Assembly (NCBI GenBank): GCA_039619475.1
Contig: CM077115.1
Span: forward strand, 420,554,557-420,618,556
From: Icerya purchasi
Lineage: Eukaryota; Arthropoda; Insecta; Hemiptera; Monophlebidae
Direction: 5' to 3'
Length of the DNA stretch: 64,000 nt
A program made the translations under genes and the position numbers. How positions within the stretch are numbered: position 1 is the first letter of the stretch; each line of letters starts with the position of its first letter. The notes beneath the pieces are model-generated. The model saw only the letters and a program-made list of their open reading frames with translations. It had not been told where the DNA came from and did no database searches. Below are positions 33,421 through 44,639 of this stretch, in pieces.

Positions 33421-34559
33421 GCGCACCAAACAGGTAGCTGAAGTCATACAACACATACGCAACATGAGCCAATAATGTACGAAGTAAACGCAGTTGAAAA
33501 GCTGATTATTGCAAAAAAAAAAGCATCCGTAAAAGATGGGCTCTATGTACAACGATCAATGCGATTGCGGTGGAGCTCAACATTGACAAATATAAACTTG
33601 GAAGCTTGAACGAAGACGTTGATAGCAATTTAATAAAAATTTGTGGATATTTGACACGAGCAACCGGATTAGTTGAGACACATGATAATAATAACGATGT
33701 TTTATTAACATCGGCGCCATTGGTCGGTTCGGTTAATCTATCCATTGTAGATTACTGCTTGCCGACTATTGTGAATGTGAGCAATCAAATGGTTTATTCT
33801 TTTCACCAGTTTCACTTTCTTTAAAACTGCTCGCCACTATGAAAATAAGTACTGTCTTATTTGGCGTTGATCACTTTTTAATTAATTTTTTCTTTTCTTT
33901 TTATTTATTTATTGGATCTGTCAGTAATGGGCGATTATCCCCATAAACGTGTGTAAATATCTTCGCAAAAATAAAAAAAAAAACAGATGATAATAGTAAT
34001 TGGAAAACAAGAAGGAAAAAAGAGCGTGAGAAAATAATGCGTATATAAAAGGAAACTAACGGGCAGGACTTGATAGAAGATAAGGAAGAGCTACAAATCT
34101 AAAAGCGGAAATGAATAGAGCGGGAAATTTGCAGGCGAGGTAACAAAAGGAAAAGTTTCGAACGAGATTAACAGCTCTAGAGGCAGATAAGATGAATTTT
34201 TAAGAAGTTAGAGCGGGGCCAATCATCGAAAGTGTATGCAATGTGCAATGCCCCATAGGGTAAATCACTTGACTGAGAATTTCTAACTGTCACACGTATG
34301 CGTAAGTAACGTTTATAATATCTGGCACGAGTGTAGCATAGAAAAGAAGAAAGATTTATTTGCATAAATAATAACATTACACTCGTGACATAATTATTAA
34401 TGTGTGTACCGATACGAGTCTTACCGCATAACTAAATTAATGAAGATAAATAAGAGATGATATGCGACGTTTAACTTAGTAGGAAAAAGAAACAAATACC
34501 TACTGCAGGAGGGGAGAACTTAGTGGCTAGTCTCACATTACATAGATATTAGCACAGTG
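33421..34559. other. Unassigned
   Basis: The plus-strand frame of 84 codons at 33570-33824 has no recognisable family or splice context. No repeat was recognised. Confidence 0.35.
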
Positions 34560-34960
34560 ATTATCAAATAGAATAATTAAAAAATAAAAATAAAACTAAA
34601 TAAAACTAGTACGCTAACGTCATACAATTCAGAATAATACATTATGCTTAAGTCTACAATGTTTGTACTTAGTATACATAGTGCGTAGTTGCCTGGAATC
34701 ATCAATAGAGCTGATAAGTACCATTCTCATACGTATTTATCACAGAACTTAGTAGTGTACATTTAGAACATAATCTCTGCTTTGTAGTAACCCTACAAAT
34801 ATCAAGCATAGATGCTACTCCTGTGTACATCTATATTTGCTGCCCCAAGAATACATCTTAAGCATCGATTTTGGATTAGTTGTAGCTTGTTATAATGTAC
34901 CCTACCCTAACAGAAGACCATACTGGAAAAGAGTATGTGATAAAATAGGTGTTGTAAATG
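34560..34960 (-). mobile_element. LINE fragment, reverse transcriptase C-terminal region
   Basis: The minus strand gives FQYGLLLG, then KLQLIQNRCLRCILGAAN-like residues across frames (near 34940-34840). This matches the 'YGL.WG...LQ..QN+CLR' block of LINE proteins. Confidence 0.45.
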
Positions 34961-35902
34961 ACGTTTGTAGATGATAAAATAAATGCGCACATCGCTTCTT
35001 TTTTTTTTTATAAGCCGACTCGCCAATTATTTTTTCCCCTGAAATTTTGTTTACAAATTTAAACATTTTTTGTCCGCGGGGGGGGGGGGGGGTATTTAGT
35101 AAAGATGGCGAGAAAAATACGACGGCGGACATTTTTATCTATCAGAAGTTTTAAGAGATCAGTAAAACTGTAGCCAGAAAATCGTAATACATCGGTGACA
35201 ATTTAAACCAGATACAATAAATAACGAATGTGTCCTATTTCAGTATACACATCGAAGGCATTCTCTTTTGCACGATAATCATATTAAAGAACTTGGCTGT
35301 TAACACCGTAAAAATTAATAATTAAATTTATGCAGAAATCTTAATTCATTCGTTTATAAATGTCGATAAAATTTCTATGTGATTTACTATAACGTGCATA
35401 CTAATACAAAAAAAAAAGATTAATCCCCTTAAAACCCCTCGCAAATGATGATTCTTCCTTAGTACTTATAAAAAGTAGTAGTAAATTTCGATCGATTAAT
35501 AGTAATTTTATAACAACTTCGTTAATGCACTTTCGGAGCGTAGAAATAGCGTAAAAGGATATGTTTATTTGTAACCCCTGGCAAAAGAATGATGTAGTTC
35601 GTAATGTATTTTAAATGTATTATATCACATTGAATTAAGAAAAACAACACGTTATACAATATGTACATGTAATTTTACATATTCTTGTTTATGTAATTTT
35701 ATCGTGGTTTTTCTAAAGTATTTGTTCACGCTTTTTTTTTTTTTTTTTTTTTTCGTATTCCTTTAATAATTATTATTTTTATTGATCAAGCAAATATTTT
35801 GATGTTTTCGACATTCTACAGCATGACACTGGTACGTATGAAACGAAACTAAAGCATATTTATTTTTATACAAATATTTATGTGTATACACATGCCTAAT
35901 AG
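34961..35902. other. Unassigned; contains homopolymers
   Basis: A G run lies near 35079-35093 and a T run near 35731-35753. The first exon of gene 1 should lie upstream of 35903, but I could not identify it here or nearby. Confidence 0.35.
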
Positions 35903-36067
35903 TACAAGCAGCAACCGTCGAAGTGAATCATTTGCCGCTAGTCAGGCTCGAAAAGGAATCACAAGAAAACCAATCTCACTTTGTGACCAATGAGGATCAT
36001 CCGAACTGTATCTGCCTGCAATGGATTTGTTGTTGTTGCGCCGAACATTCATTTACAAACACCAGGG
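35903..36067 (+). CDS. Gene 1, exon with Cys cluster (secreted protein)
   Basis: Open from a 3' splice site to a consensus donor (G|GTAAGT at 36068). It encodes VEVNHLPLVRLEKESQENQS, then NEDHPNCICLQWICCCCAEH and SFTNTR. The C-x-C-x4-CCCC cluster resembles the start of insect DUF4773-type domains, which as I recall open C.C....C.CCA. Three AGs (before 35903, 35909 and 35912) all give a phase-1 entry; the first is used here. It exits in phase 1, matching the 96-bp exon at 38469. In gene 2 the equivalent exon also places a linker before a CCC cluster and exits in phase 1. The upstream signal-peptide exon was not found. Confidence 0.5.
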
Positions 36068-36142
36068 GTAAGTATTATTCGGTAACGGTCGATGCATTTC
36101 GATAAAAATAAAACGTATGAAATAATTAACTTTCTTATATTC

Positions 36143-36270
36143 TTAATAAATAAATTTCGGACAGAACTATGCGTTTAAACAGAAATTTAATTCGCTTAAC
36201 GTTTCGACCAGCTTACACTGGCCATCATCGGAAGCAAACTACTTAAGTTGTTTCCGAAATTTATTTATTA
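36143..36270. repeat. Small inverted-repeat element with Penelope-like core
   Basis: An 18-bp arm (TTAATAAATAAATTTCGGA type) at 36143-36161 is inverted at 36253-36270. Between the arms lies ACGTTTCGACCAGC plus CTGGCCATCATCGG. Read in reverse, these give a 'GATGATGGCCAG...GTCGAAACGT' motif I associate with Penelope-like 3' ends. Confidence 0.4.
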
Positions 36271-36884
36271 CGAGTAATCACTGTGAAAGCTTTAAATATT
36301 TATTTCTTATATTCTATCTAGAACTTCCTCTACCGGCAGTACCAGTTTTCATCTGGCAATGGTCACGGAGGAGTTTCTGTTAATCACACACATGTTTTCC
36401 TTACTTGTTTGATACACCTTCCAGGACACATCGTATGGTGGCAGCTCTAAATATTCGGTTACAGTTTTAAATAAACCGGAACGCGATAAAAACACACGCC
36501 TATTCTTATTCTTTTGCGTTCTGTGTTAACAGAAAAAAAGAAAATTGCTCGAGAAATTTATTTATTCGAACGGTAGTAATTTTATACCGCCACAAATCGA
36601 CACTGAATGAAAAAATTAACCTTGATCACGACCTATTTTTGACTTATCGTGAAAGGTAAGAAATTGTTCGAAATGTTAGGTTGAAGTTGATTAATACGCA
36701 CAATGAATTCAGAATACTAATGCGACTGATTGTGAGTTCTTCCCATTTCGTCTGAAGAGTGTTTTCTTTGCTCTGACTGCGCAATGCTATTCGAAATGTT
36801 AACTGCGAATAACCGTGACGCAGTTTACATCGAAAATGAACGATGAATGGTGAACATAAAACGCCATGAAAACTGGCAGGTTTT

Positions 36885-37050
36885 TTTATTTTTTTTTTTT
36901 TTTTTTTTCGGAAAAAGTCGGATTAGAAACAGGGCAACAGATTTCGTGGCTTAGCGGTTTTGAAAAGATGTCAAAACCACAATGTTCGAATCATTACTTT
37001 TTGCAAATGATAAAACCAACTTCACGAATGTTTCGGGCGGATGAATCAGG
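36885..37050 (+). mobile_element. tRNA-derived SINE (different family)
   Basis: TGGCTTAGCGG (A box) and TGTTCGAATCA (B box) occur with tRNA-like spacing between 36948 and 36995. A T-rich run at 36884-36908 precedes them. No LINE-like tail was recognised. Confidence 0.45.
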
Positions 37051-37467
37051 CAACGCGAATTATTTTTATCGAAAAAAAGACACACATGTCAGACACAAAT
37101 TAAGTGTTTGCGATTTGTGAAGATACTAGAGAACCGATTAAAATTTAATCTCAATTCCGAAATTAGTCGACGAAAGGAAATCCGACCTAATAATAAGTCT
37201 ATAAAACGAAGGCAAACGATGCAAAAAAGTAAGTTTGAATTATTAGTCGAGGTAGGTCGTTTAAAAGTATATTGACACCGAGACAAAAAAAGGCGGTTAT
37301 ATTAACCTGATTCGGCAAAATGTAACGTTGTCGCTCAAAAAGTTTTCTCTTTGAAGTAGTCCACACTTATCAGTCCTGAAAATTAATAAAAATAACTCAT
37401 ATAATCAATCATAAAATTAATATATGTTTTGAAACATCATATCGATCGCTAAAGTTCAGTTTTAGTA

Positions 37468-37504
<37 letters not shown>

Positions 37505-37552
37505 CGTAATATAAGTGTATTTACAAAATATTAAAAATTTATTAAAACACGT

Positions 37553-38222
37553 ATTACAGAAAAAATTATAGTTAAAAATATTAATATAAAGCCGACATGT
37601 TTCGGAGTCACGTAAAACATGACATTAATAAATAAAGTTAAAAGTTAAACAAACGATTATCTTATAAACTAATACAATGTATCGATATGTTATGATTGTT
37701 AATTTTAAATAGCGGGTTATTATTTATGATAAGATTATTATTAATTAAATTATCCTTAAATTTATTAATGTAATATATTTCGGCGCTATTAAGTAAGTTA
37801 TAATTATTGACATATTTTATTATTATTTCTAGGTCGTCTTGTATGTTTAATTTTAATCTATGTTTATTAATAATAATATGTTCAGCAAATTAATAAACGT
37901 AAATTAAAATTAAACACGCAAGACGACCTAGAAATAATAAAATATATCAATAATTATAACTTACTAAATAGCGCCGAAACATATTACATTAATAAATTTA
38001 AGGATAAATTAGATTAATAATAATCTTATAATTAATAATAACTAGCTGTTTAAAATTGACAATCAATAATAACATAACGACATATTGTATTTTAGTTTAT
38101 AAGATTGATAAGTACGATATCGTTTATTTAACTTTTAACTTTATTTATTAATGTCATGTTTTACGTGACTCCGAAACATGTCGGCTTTATATTAATATTT
38201 TTAACTATATTTTTTCTGTAAT
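37553..38222. mobile_element. Palindrome of two Penelope-like 3' ends, head to head
   Basis: Left arm 37553-37870 and right arm 37891-38222 are near-perfect inverted copies around a 20-bp spacer. Each arm, read outward, encodes LKLNIQDDLEIIIKYVNNYN- and LLNSAEIYYINKFKDN-like residues. These look like the end of a GIY-YIG endonuclease domain. A 3' UTR containing CCGAAACATGTCGGCTTTAT follows. Inverted partial copies are a known habit of Penelope-like elements. A 31-bp T run lies just outside, at 37471-37501. It sits in an intron of gene 1. Confidence 0.65.
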
Positions 38223-38468
38223 TCATGTTTTAGTCAAATTTTTAATAAAGTGACAATCCAGAAAATGGATATAAACATTTTTAACCCAAATATACTTGTA
38301 TTTAATTTTAAAAGGGAAAAAATACAATCCCTCGACACTTGGAAAAATCGCGGGCATGTTTTTATCTTCATTTACGATGTTTTTGTTTATTTTGATTATT
38401 TTCTTCGAAGTAAATAAACTATTGAAATAAAAATTAATGGTCGTATTTTATCGATTAAACTGTTTCAG

Positions 38469-38564
38469 TGTGCACTTGTTTGTCATTTGCGTTAAGGATC
38501 AGCGCGATCATTCAACACATTATGATTAATCGAATCAAAACTGCGGAAACAATAATTCCGTTGA
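38469..38564 (+). CDS. Gene 1, 96-bp phase 1-1 exon
   Basis: An acceptor (AAACTGTTTCAG) and a strong donor (GTAAGTGA) bracket exactly 96 bp with one open phase-1 frame. It starts C-T-C and contains LSFALRISAI, IQHIMINRIK and TAETIIPL. Gene 2 has an exon of exactly the same length and phase at 62807-62902, which also starts C-x-C. The pattern (Cys, then alternating hydrophobic residues, an Asn, then a Thr/Ile-rich end) resembles the 'CVN.(T/S)Y ... (I/L)..N' core of DUF4773-like proteins. The equal length is the best evidence that both are real. Confidence 0.5.
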
Positions 38565-39423
38565 GTAAGTGATATTCCGCAATTAATTAATTATGAGAAC
38601 GATTTAGGGGGAAAAAAGTGAAAACTATATTAAATTCTCAAACTTTCTGCATTTAACTAGTTAAAAACCAGTCGATTATTAGAATGTTCGAACGGGTTTT
38701 CTAATCGTAGTATAAAATTGTCTAATTTCAAAACTTTTGAAAAAAAAAAAAAAAAGTTATTTATATAAAATAGTATAGCACGACGTTAAGTGACAGGAGG
38801 AAGCAAACCATTGGCTATTCGCGTAATGGCCTTTTATTGCAACTGAATTTTTGAATTTTAACAAAAAATACCCTCAATCGTTTATTAAATTAACGCAAAT
38901 CAGCTATGAAATTATTTACAGAAAAATTTACGCAATTATCCATATCAACTTCCACCCAACGATCAAAAACACAGATACTTTTACACCGTAGAAAAAATTG
39001 TTATCGCGTTAAAATTTCATTTCTCAGATGAAAATATTATAAAGAGCGTCGGCAAGTTGCGGCTTTAGAGTTGCTAAAAATTTCATGTAAAAAGTTAATT
39101 TACTAAATTTTGGTGAATATTAACTTCACAGCAGTTGAGCGCTCTTTACTTACGTTACTACTACACACACTAGGTGCTTGAGCGGACACTAAGTGAACCA
39201 AGCAGACAAAATAGAAGTTTACATTTATAATAAAGTAATTCACAAAGCTTAATAATAGCGATAATAATAATTTTACCAACCGGAAATATCCCGCCGCCCT
39301 TGTGAATATCAATATTCAAACGCAAATAAGTAATAGAACGATGTTAAACATCGTCTTGACAAAAAAAAAAACAAAAAATGAACTGCCTTAGAGGTTTTTT
39401 TTTTTTTTAATTTAATTTTGGAT
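38565..39423. other. Gene 1 intron, unassigned part
   Basis: AT-rich, no element recognised. The minus-strand 69-codon frame at 39103-39312 has no support. Confidence 0.4.
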
Positions 39424-40830
39424 TCGTCAACCAGAGACCTCTAACCAGAAACGGTAGAAAGAAGAGTCAACTAATTAGAACTTAAGAAATAAAGGAACCA
39501 ATAGCGGACCGAGAGGGAAAGGACAGGACATAGGAAGCACAATAGGGAGCAGGAATTAAGAGGAGTAAATAAAAAGAAGAACGTTCCGCAGAAAGAGAAA
39601 AACACACAAAAAAAATATGATCAGCATCACAGACAACTGCTTCATTAGGATGTAGAAGACAATAAGGAGAGGAAATCAAAAACAGAGACGATATTGTAAA
39701 GAGGGCATGTAAGTGTGATTAAAGCGTAGGCGAATAATGAAAACAATAGCAGAACGTGAAAGAGAGGGAAACAACTCTGAGAACCAAGGATTAGAAGGAA
39801 GATTAGGTAGAGTCGTCGATGAAGATGAGTACATGAGGAAGAAAAAGTGGAACTACTAATGATATTCCTATTTAATAACCGCCTGAGACAAAAACCCGGA
39901 GGAGTTAGAAAGAAAATATACTTTGGGAGGATGTGAGAGATCAAAAAATAAATGATGGAAAAGTAAAAAAGATTATTACTGAAAATTATATATGGGAAGA
40001 AAAATAATTAAGACGAGGGGGCTAGTAAGATGGGAATTTTATTAGGAGTAAAGCGCCAGTTTCTGGCGGCAGAAATGTAGGAAGGGATAAGTTGAGAGGA
40101 AAACACGTTTAGGAAGAAATAACCCAAATATGATCTTCGAACTGAAAGGTGTTTTAGATTCAGCAAGCAATGCTGAAATAAGAAGAGTATTCAAGATTAC
40201 CACCGAGAGGCATAGACGGAGACAGGAATTTTGTATTCTATCCAATTTGGAAAGAAGCGTTTGGGAGGTCCAGCCATAGATAAGTGAACAGTAATCAAAC
40301 TTGCAGCGAATAATGGACCTGTACAAGAAAATAGAATGATCATCACTCCATTCGCTTAGTGATAAGCATTTCAGTTCAGCCTTTTAATGGCGGAACAAGA
40401 AAGATGATTAATGTGCTCGGAAAAGGTTAGTTGACTATTATTAAGGTAGACAGCAAGATGGCAAAAGCAATTAACACGAGGAAGAGACATCCGATTTAGG
40501 GACATACTAACTAGAGCGGAATTGACGAAGAGTAAAAACCATGTAAGAAGATTTGGGAGAAGAAATATAAAGATGAACAGAAGACGGGGAGCATGTTCTA
40601 GCGTAATCAGAGAAGAATTAAGAAAAAGCGGAAACAAAAGAAGAATGTCATCAGTAAATAATAAGGAAAGCGAGTTGATGGAAATATATGCCGTAGCAGT
40701 AGTGTAAATGTTAAAAAGAGCGGGACTAAGAGAGGACCCCCCCCCCCTTCGGGGTTGGGGATGACTACGAAAAATCTTTCTTGTAGCCTGAAACAACGGA
40801 GAGGAAATGTGGATGGTACGATTCATCGTA
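39424..40830 (-). mobile_element. LINE-A copy 5: reverse transcriptase to 3' end, minus strand
   Basis: The longest LINE-A copy in the window. Minus-strand pieces from 5' to 3': GGGSSLSPALFNIYT and the active-site LLFTDDILLLF (YADD changed to FTDD) at 40820-40600, NSQLTFSEHINHL near 40430, YRSIIRCKFDYCSLIYGWTS near 40320, and finally CLLHPNEAVVCDADHIFF at 39660. The 3' UTR ends GGTTGACGAATCC next to a T/A-rich run. It links the RNase H fragments elsewhere to a reverse transcriptase. A C run at 40739-40748 and frameshifts disrupt it. It lies in an intron of gene 1. Confidence 0.75.
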
Positions 40831-41445
40831 AGATTAATTGTGAGGCCTCAAAGGTGATGATTGTTACCGACACAGACTTTTAACTTTATTCTGATGCGGT
40901 TGCTACTGGGAATTTTCTTCATCTTCTTAGACAAAATGATGACGCTGATCTCTGATATATATTTTAATGCGCTATGACGATGAAAGTGCTATAACTAAGA
41001 ATAAAATGAGACAAAGACACGTAAAGGATATGTGAAAGAAGTTATAAAGTGTATAGTAGAAAGGTTTGATCAATATACAGGAAGGAGAAAAAATGTAAAC
41101 AAGCAGAAGAGGCAGAGGGGAAAGTGTGAAACATTTAACGTAAATGAAGATAAGATGCGGCAATTATAGCGGAGAAAAGAAAGAAAAATTTGACTTGGTA
41201 TCTTAGAAAAATTAAAAACAAAAACAAAAAAAAAAAAAAGACAAGATAAAGCATCGACCAAATGTGTTCGTCTACACGGTATTTCCTTTATTCGCTGGAC
41301 CACAAAAAAATTCGGCTATATTCCGCATTCATTTCCGAATTCAATTCAATTCAATTTATTAGATTCGAAATTATCCTAAAAGTATTTTTTATAGGAATGT
41401 TTTTAGTACTTGTTATAAAAGCATCGGTTACCTTAATTTATTTAG
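40831..41445. other. Gene 1 intron, unassigned part
   Basis: The low-complexity minus-strand frames at 40972-41303 may be the mutated upstream part of the LINE-A copy. I cannot confirm this. Confidence 0.35.
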
Positions 41446-41666
41446 ATGATCTGCTACTGAAATCATCGCCGGGTCTGACATTATGTTCACCTTACTCGAA
41501 TAAACACTCGCGGCAGGCGTGTTCAACTTTGAACTCGGTTTCATTGTGGCAAAATAATCTCAACGTCTGCGTCGACTTACGAATTCAAGTGGAAGGTTAC
41601 GTTACGGAGAAATTCGAATTTCCTTGCATCAGCTTTCGCCTAAGTCGACCGTCCACGACATCATAA
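41446..41666 (+). CDS. Gene 1, terminal exon
   Basis: The acceptor TTACCTTAATTTATTTAG precedes a phase-1 exon ending at TAA 41664-41666. It encodes SSPGLTLCSPYSNKHSRQAC, then QNNLNVCVDLRIQVEG and EKFEFPCISFRL. The spacing C-x(11)-C, then NN-x3-C and a final FPC, fits the second half of DUF4773-like proteins as I recall them. An earlier in-phase acceptor at 41394 (TTTTTTATAG) would add 17 hydrophobic residues; I prefer the shorter form by family spacing. The upstream exon (38469-38564) exits in the matching phase. Confidence 0.48.
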
Positions 41667-41871
41667 AGCGTTTTAAGCTAACATTTTTCGCAGTCCTGTT
41701 AATAGTTTCAAGGCATTTTTGGTTTTCATTTTTTATACGTATGCATGTTGCATTTTTGATGTATCATCGTTTTTTCTACGTCTTTTTCTATCCTTTTTAA
41801 TTAATAGCAATATTACAACTATTACGCTATTAATGTTATTATTTCTGTTACCTATTCTTAGTCATGCGATA

Positions 41872-41925
<54 letters not shown>

Positions 41926-43856
41926 TGTGGTCGTTCAGTTCGAAAAAATATGTATAAACTTATAAGTTGTAAAACTTTTAACAATTAGCTGATGAACACA
42001 CTAGATGTTGCTTCCGATAAAATTAAACCGTATAGAAACCATTATACCATTCAGTACTGTCAAGGAATCGTCTAATAAAAGCAGTGTAATAGTCGGTTCG
42101 CCTAATTAGCTGGATCTCATTCACGAGCTAATTCACATTGTCCACCTGTAATTTCTCTAGCACGGTTGGGTATATTTCATCTTCCGTAGTTTTCCAACAG
42201 TTTCAATTTTATCCTTTCCATCCGCCTTGTCCCGCCATAGATTTCTTCTTATTTCTTCGATACTTTTATTTTTCTTTATTACAAAACTTATCAAAACTGG
42301 CATTTTATTGTTCGGTTTGCTTGCATTTCCGGAGGAAGAAAAAAAATCATAGCAAGTATTTTTTCTACCATAAACTAAAAATTGAAAATATAAAATTCTT
42401 TTCCAGATTTAAAGAAATTCATTTAGTTTTTATCTTATTAAAAAATACGTTGCAGATCTGTATTTAAAGAAACACGAACTTTTACGCTAAGAGAATTTTA
42501 TTAATTTACTAACCGGATTATAACATATTTTTCGACAGCATAAATAACCTTTCGTCAGATACTGTGCACAAAATTCGGTTTTATCATTTAGTTGGTCTTT
42601 CTTTTTGTTTCGTTTTTTTTTTTTTTTGCTGATGACGCATATAAATAACAGCAGACTAAGCAGTCTTGCGACAATATCGACGTTGTTCCACCGTTGGGCT
42701 TAATTTTTAAACGTGTATAGTACTCTCAAATTTTATCAAATTCCGCGCTACACCATAGCAAAGAACATTACACATACGATCCTATCGTTGCGATTATACA
42801 CGGTGTTGTCGCGTCGATTGCTTCCTATATCGGAATTAAAAGCAATTTTCTCTTTAACACCACCGAAAAGGGGCGGTTTCCACCTTCAATAGCCATATCC
42901 GAAACTGAACACAAAGATCTTCCGGCACAACAATACATATGCTGGAGAGCCTTTAAAGTTCCTTCATCGAATGAATTTTGTTTTGTCTGCTATTCCATTT
43001 CACGAATGTCCTGCAGTCACATTTTTATTACTATTCATTCTTTCACAGTGAACGCTCCATCCCGGTAAGTCCTTTTAATAATCTGTCCGATATTTAGCAG
43101 ATCCCTCGCTACCTTCTCGACAGAATATTTTATTTGATTCCTCTTCAAATAACTCTTTTGAACTATCTTAAACACACCAATCTATTTTCCGAAATCTTTT
43201 CTTCTTTCTTCTCCTCGTGCCTCTGACCTCTAGCTGACAATAAGTAGCGCATAAATCAATGGAAATAGTAGCTATCGCTGAAAAAAATGTTCACATTTAA
43301 GATATAAACTATCCAAATAAACTTAAAAAGAAAACATTTCACTTTCGAACTTCTAATAACAAGTAAGGCATAAACTAAAAAACTTCTTAACGTTCCTGTT
43401 CGTCATTTGTTTACTTAAATACAAAGAATTTTATCATTAAAGAACATTCCGAGGACTTTCCTCAACATCGTTTCTAAACTTAATCACTTTTCTATGACCT
43501 ATAGATTTTTTCTGGCGCGAAACTTCCCTATTTTTACAATTTTATTTTAGACAGTAACCATACGAAACAAAAAAAGAAAAATGAAAATACTTCTGGAAAG
43601 TGGCCCCGTATGAAATTTAATCATGAAATCGGTTGGATTTTTTTTTTCTCCTCCATCCATTGTGTATGTTTTATAATTCACAATCGATTTCTTACATAAC
43701 AAATTTTTTAAGTAACTATAGCGAATGCTCCGTTATTTCACAAAAAATTTATGTAATTTTCTGCGCCAAAATTGCATAATAAAATTACGGTACACTCGGT
43801 CGTTTCCATTTGGATATATACCGGATGCGATAAAACGTACTAGGTGAGCGAAACAA
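41667..43856. other. Intergenic stretch between genes 1 and 2
   Basis: A TA microsatellite lies at 41877-41921. There is no clear poly(A) signal near the gene 1 stop and no element recognised. TGGATATATA at 43811-43820 could be the TATA box of gene 2, about 37 bp before its ATG. Confidence 0.35.
43813..43820 (+). promoter_or_regulatory. Possible TATA box of gene 2
   Basis: GATATATA lies 37-44 bp ahead of the candidate start codon. In AT-rich DNA this is weak evidence. Confidence 0.2.
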
Positions 43857-43944
43857 ATGATAAAAAGTTTGGAGTCCGTGTTCAATATGATAAAACGAAA
43901 TGTATGCTTTAACGTCGTCTTAGTTGCCACATATTTCATCTCAG
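43857..43944 (+). CDS. Gene 2, first coding exon (signal peptide)
   Basis: The ATG at 43857 and a second in-frame ATG at 43887 lead into NVCFNVVLVATYFIS, a hydrophobic core with basic residues (MIKR) ahead of it, typical of a signal peptide. The exon ends TCA G|GTAAAT, phase 1. It joins in frame to the exon at 60282, giving ...FIS-G-SPQRA, a plausible signal cleavage region. The intron would be 16.3 kb, filled with the LINE, the nested LTR elements and the inverted-repeat element. The protein should be secreted. Confidence 0.42.
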
Positions 43945-44417
43945 GTAAATCTAATCCAATAGAATTATTTAACAATCAGACAAATGTGTTTTCGTTAAAT
44001 GTTTAACCTCTTTTTTACTGTTATTTTAAATTTTATTTGACTTTTTTTTTTTTTTTTTATTATTTCTAAGAAAACAGAAGTATCTATTAAGATGTAGTTA
44101 AACAACAATCATATACGAAGCGACAAAATCAAACAGTATGATATTCATAAGAGAAGTAGAATATATTAAATTTTATATATTTATAAATCTATTATTCTCC
44201 AAACTTTATCGAATAAAAATATTTCAATTATTAATCCATTCTTACGCAAGGAAATCCTGTAACGAAATCTGTAACATTTTAATGTCACGCTTAATTAAAA
44301 TATGTTTATTTCCTTTTGTGAACAATTGAACCGACTCTTCTATAAAAATTTAAAAAAATAGGCATCTGAAAGTTCAGTGAATCCTCTCAGAGGAAGTTTC
44401 GATAGATTAAGTTATAC

Positions 44418-44471
<54 letters not shown>

Positions 44472-44639
44472 GTTTGCCGAGAAAAAGAACCTGTAGCGCG
44501 AAGAATAGTTTTTGAGAAAAACGTCTTTTTTAAAGTTTATGCAAAGTAGTACTACTATAATATACTTTTTTTTTTCCAATGGGGCAAATTTATTAATAAA
44601 TTCGATGTACAAGCATATTCAGTGTACCTAATGTAACAT
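43945..44639. other. Gene 2 intron 1, unassigned part
   Basis: No element recognised. A TA microsatellite occupies about 44426-44466. Confidence 0.4.

Noticed and set aside
42971..43051. A short ORF beginning MNFVLSAIPFHECPAV with a hydrophobic end, considered as a signal-peptide exon
   Set aside because: It runs into a TGA without a usable phase-1 donor, whereas 43857-43944 has both a signal peptide and a donor.
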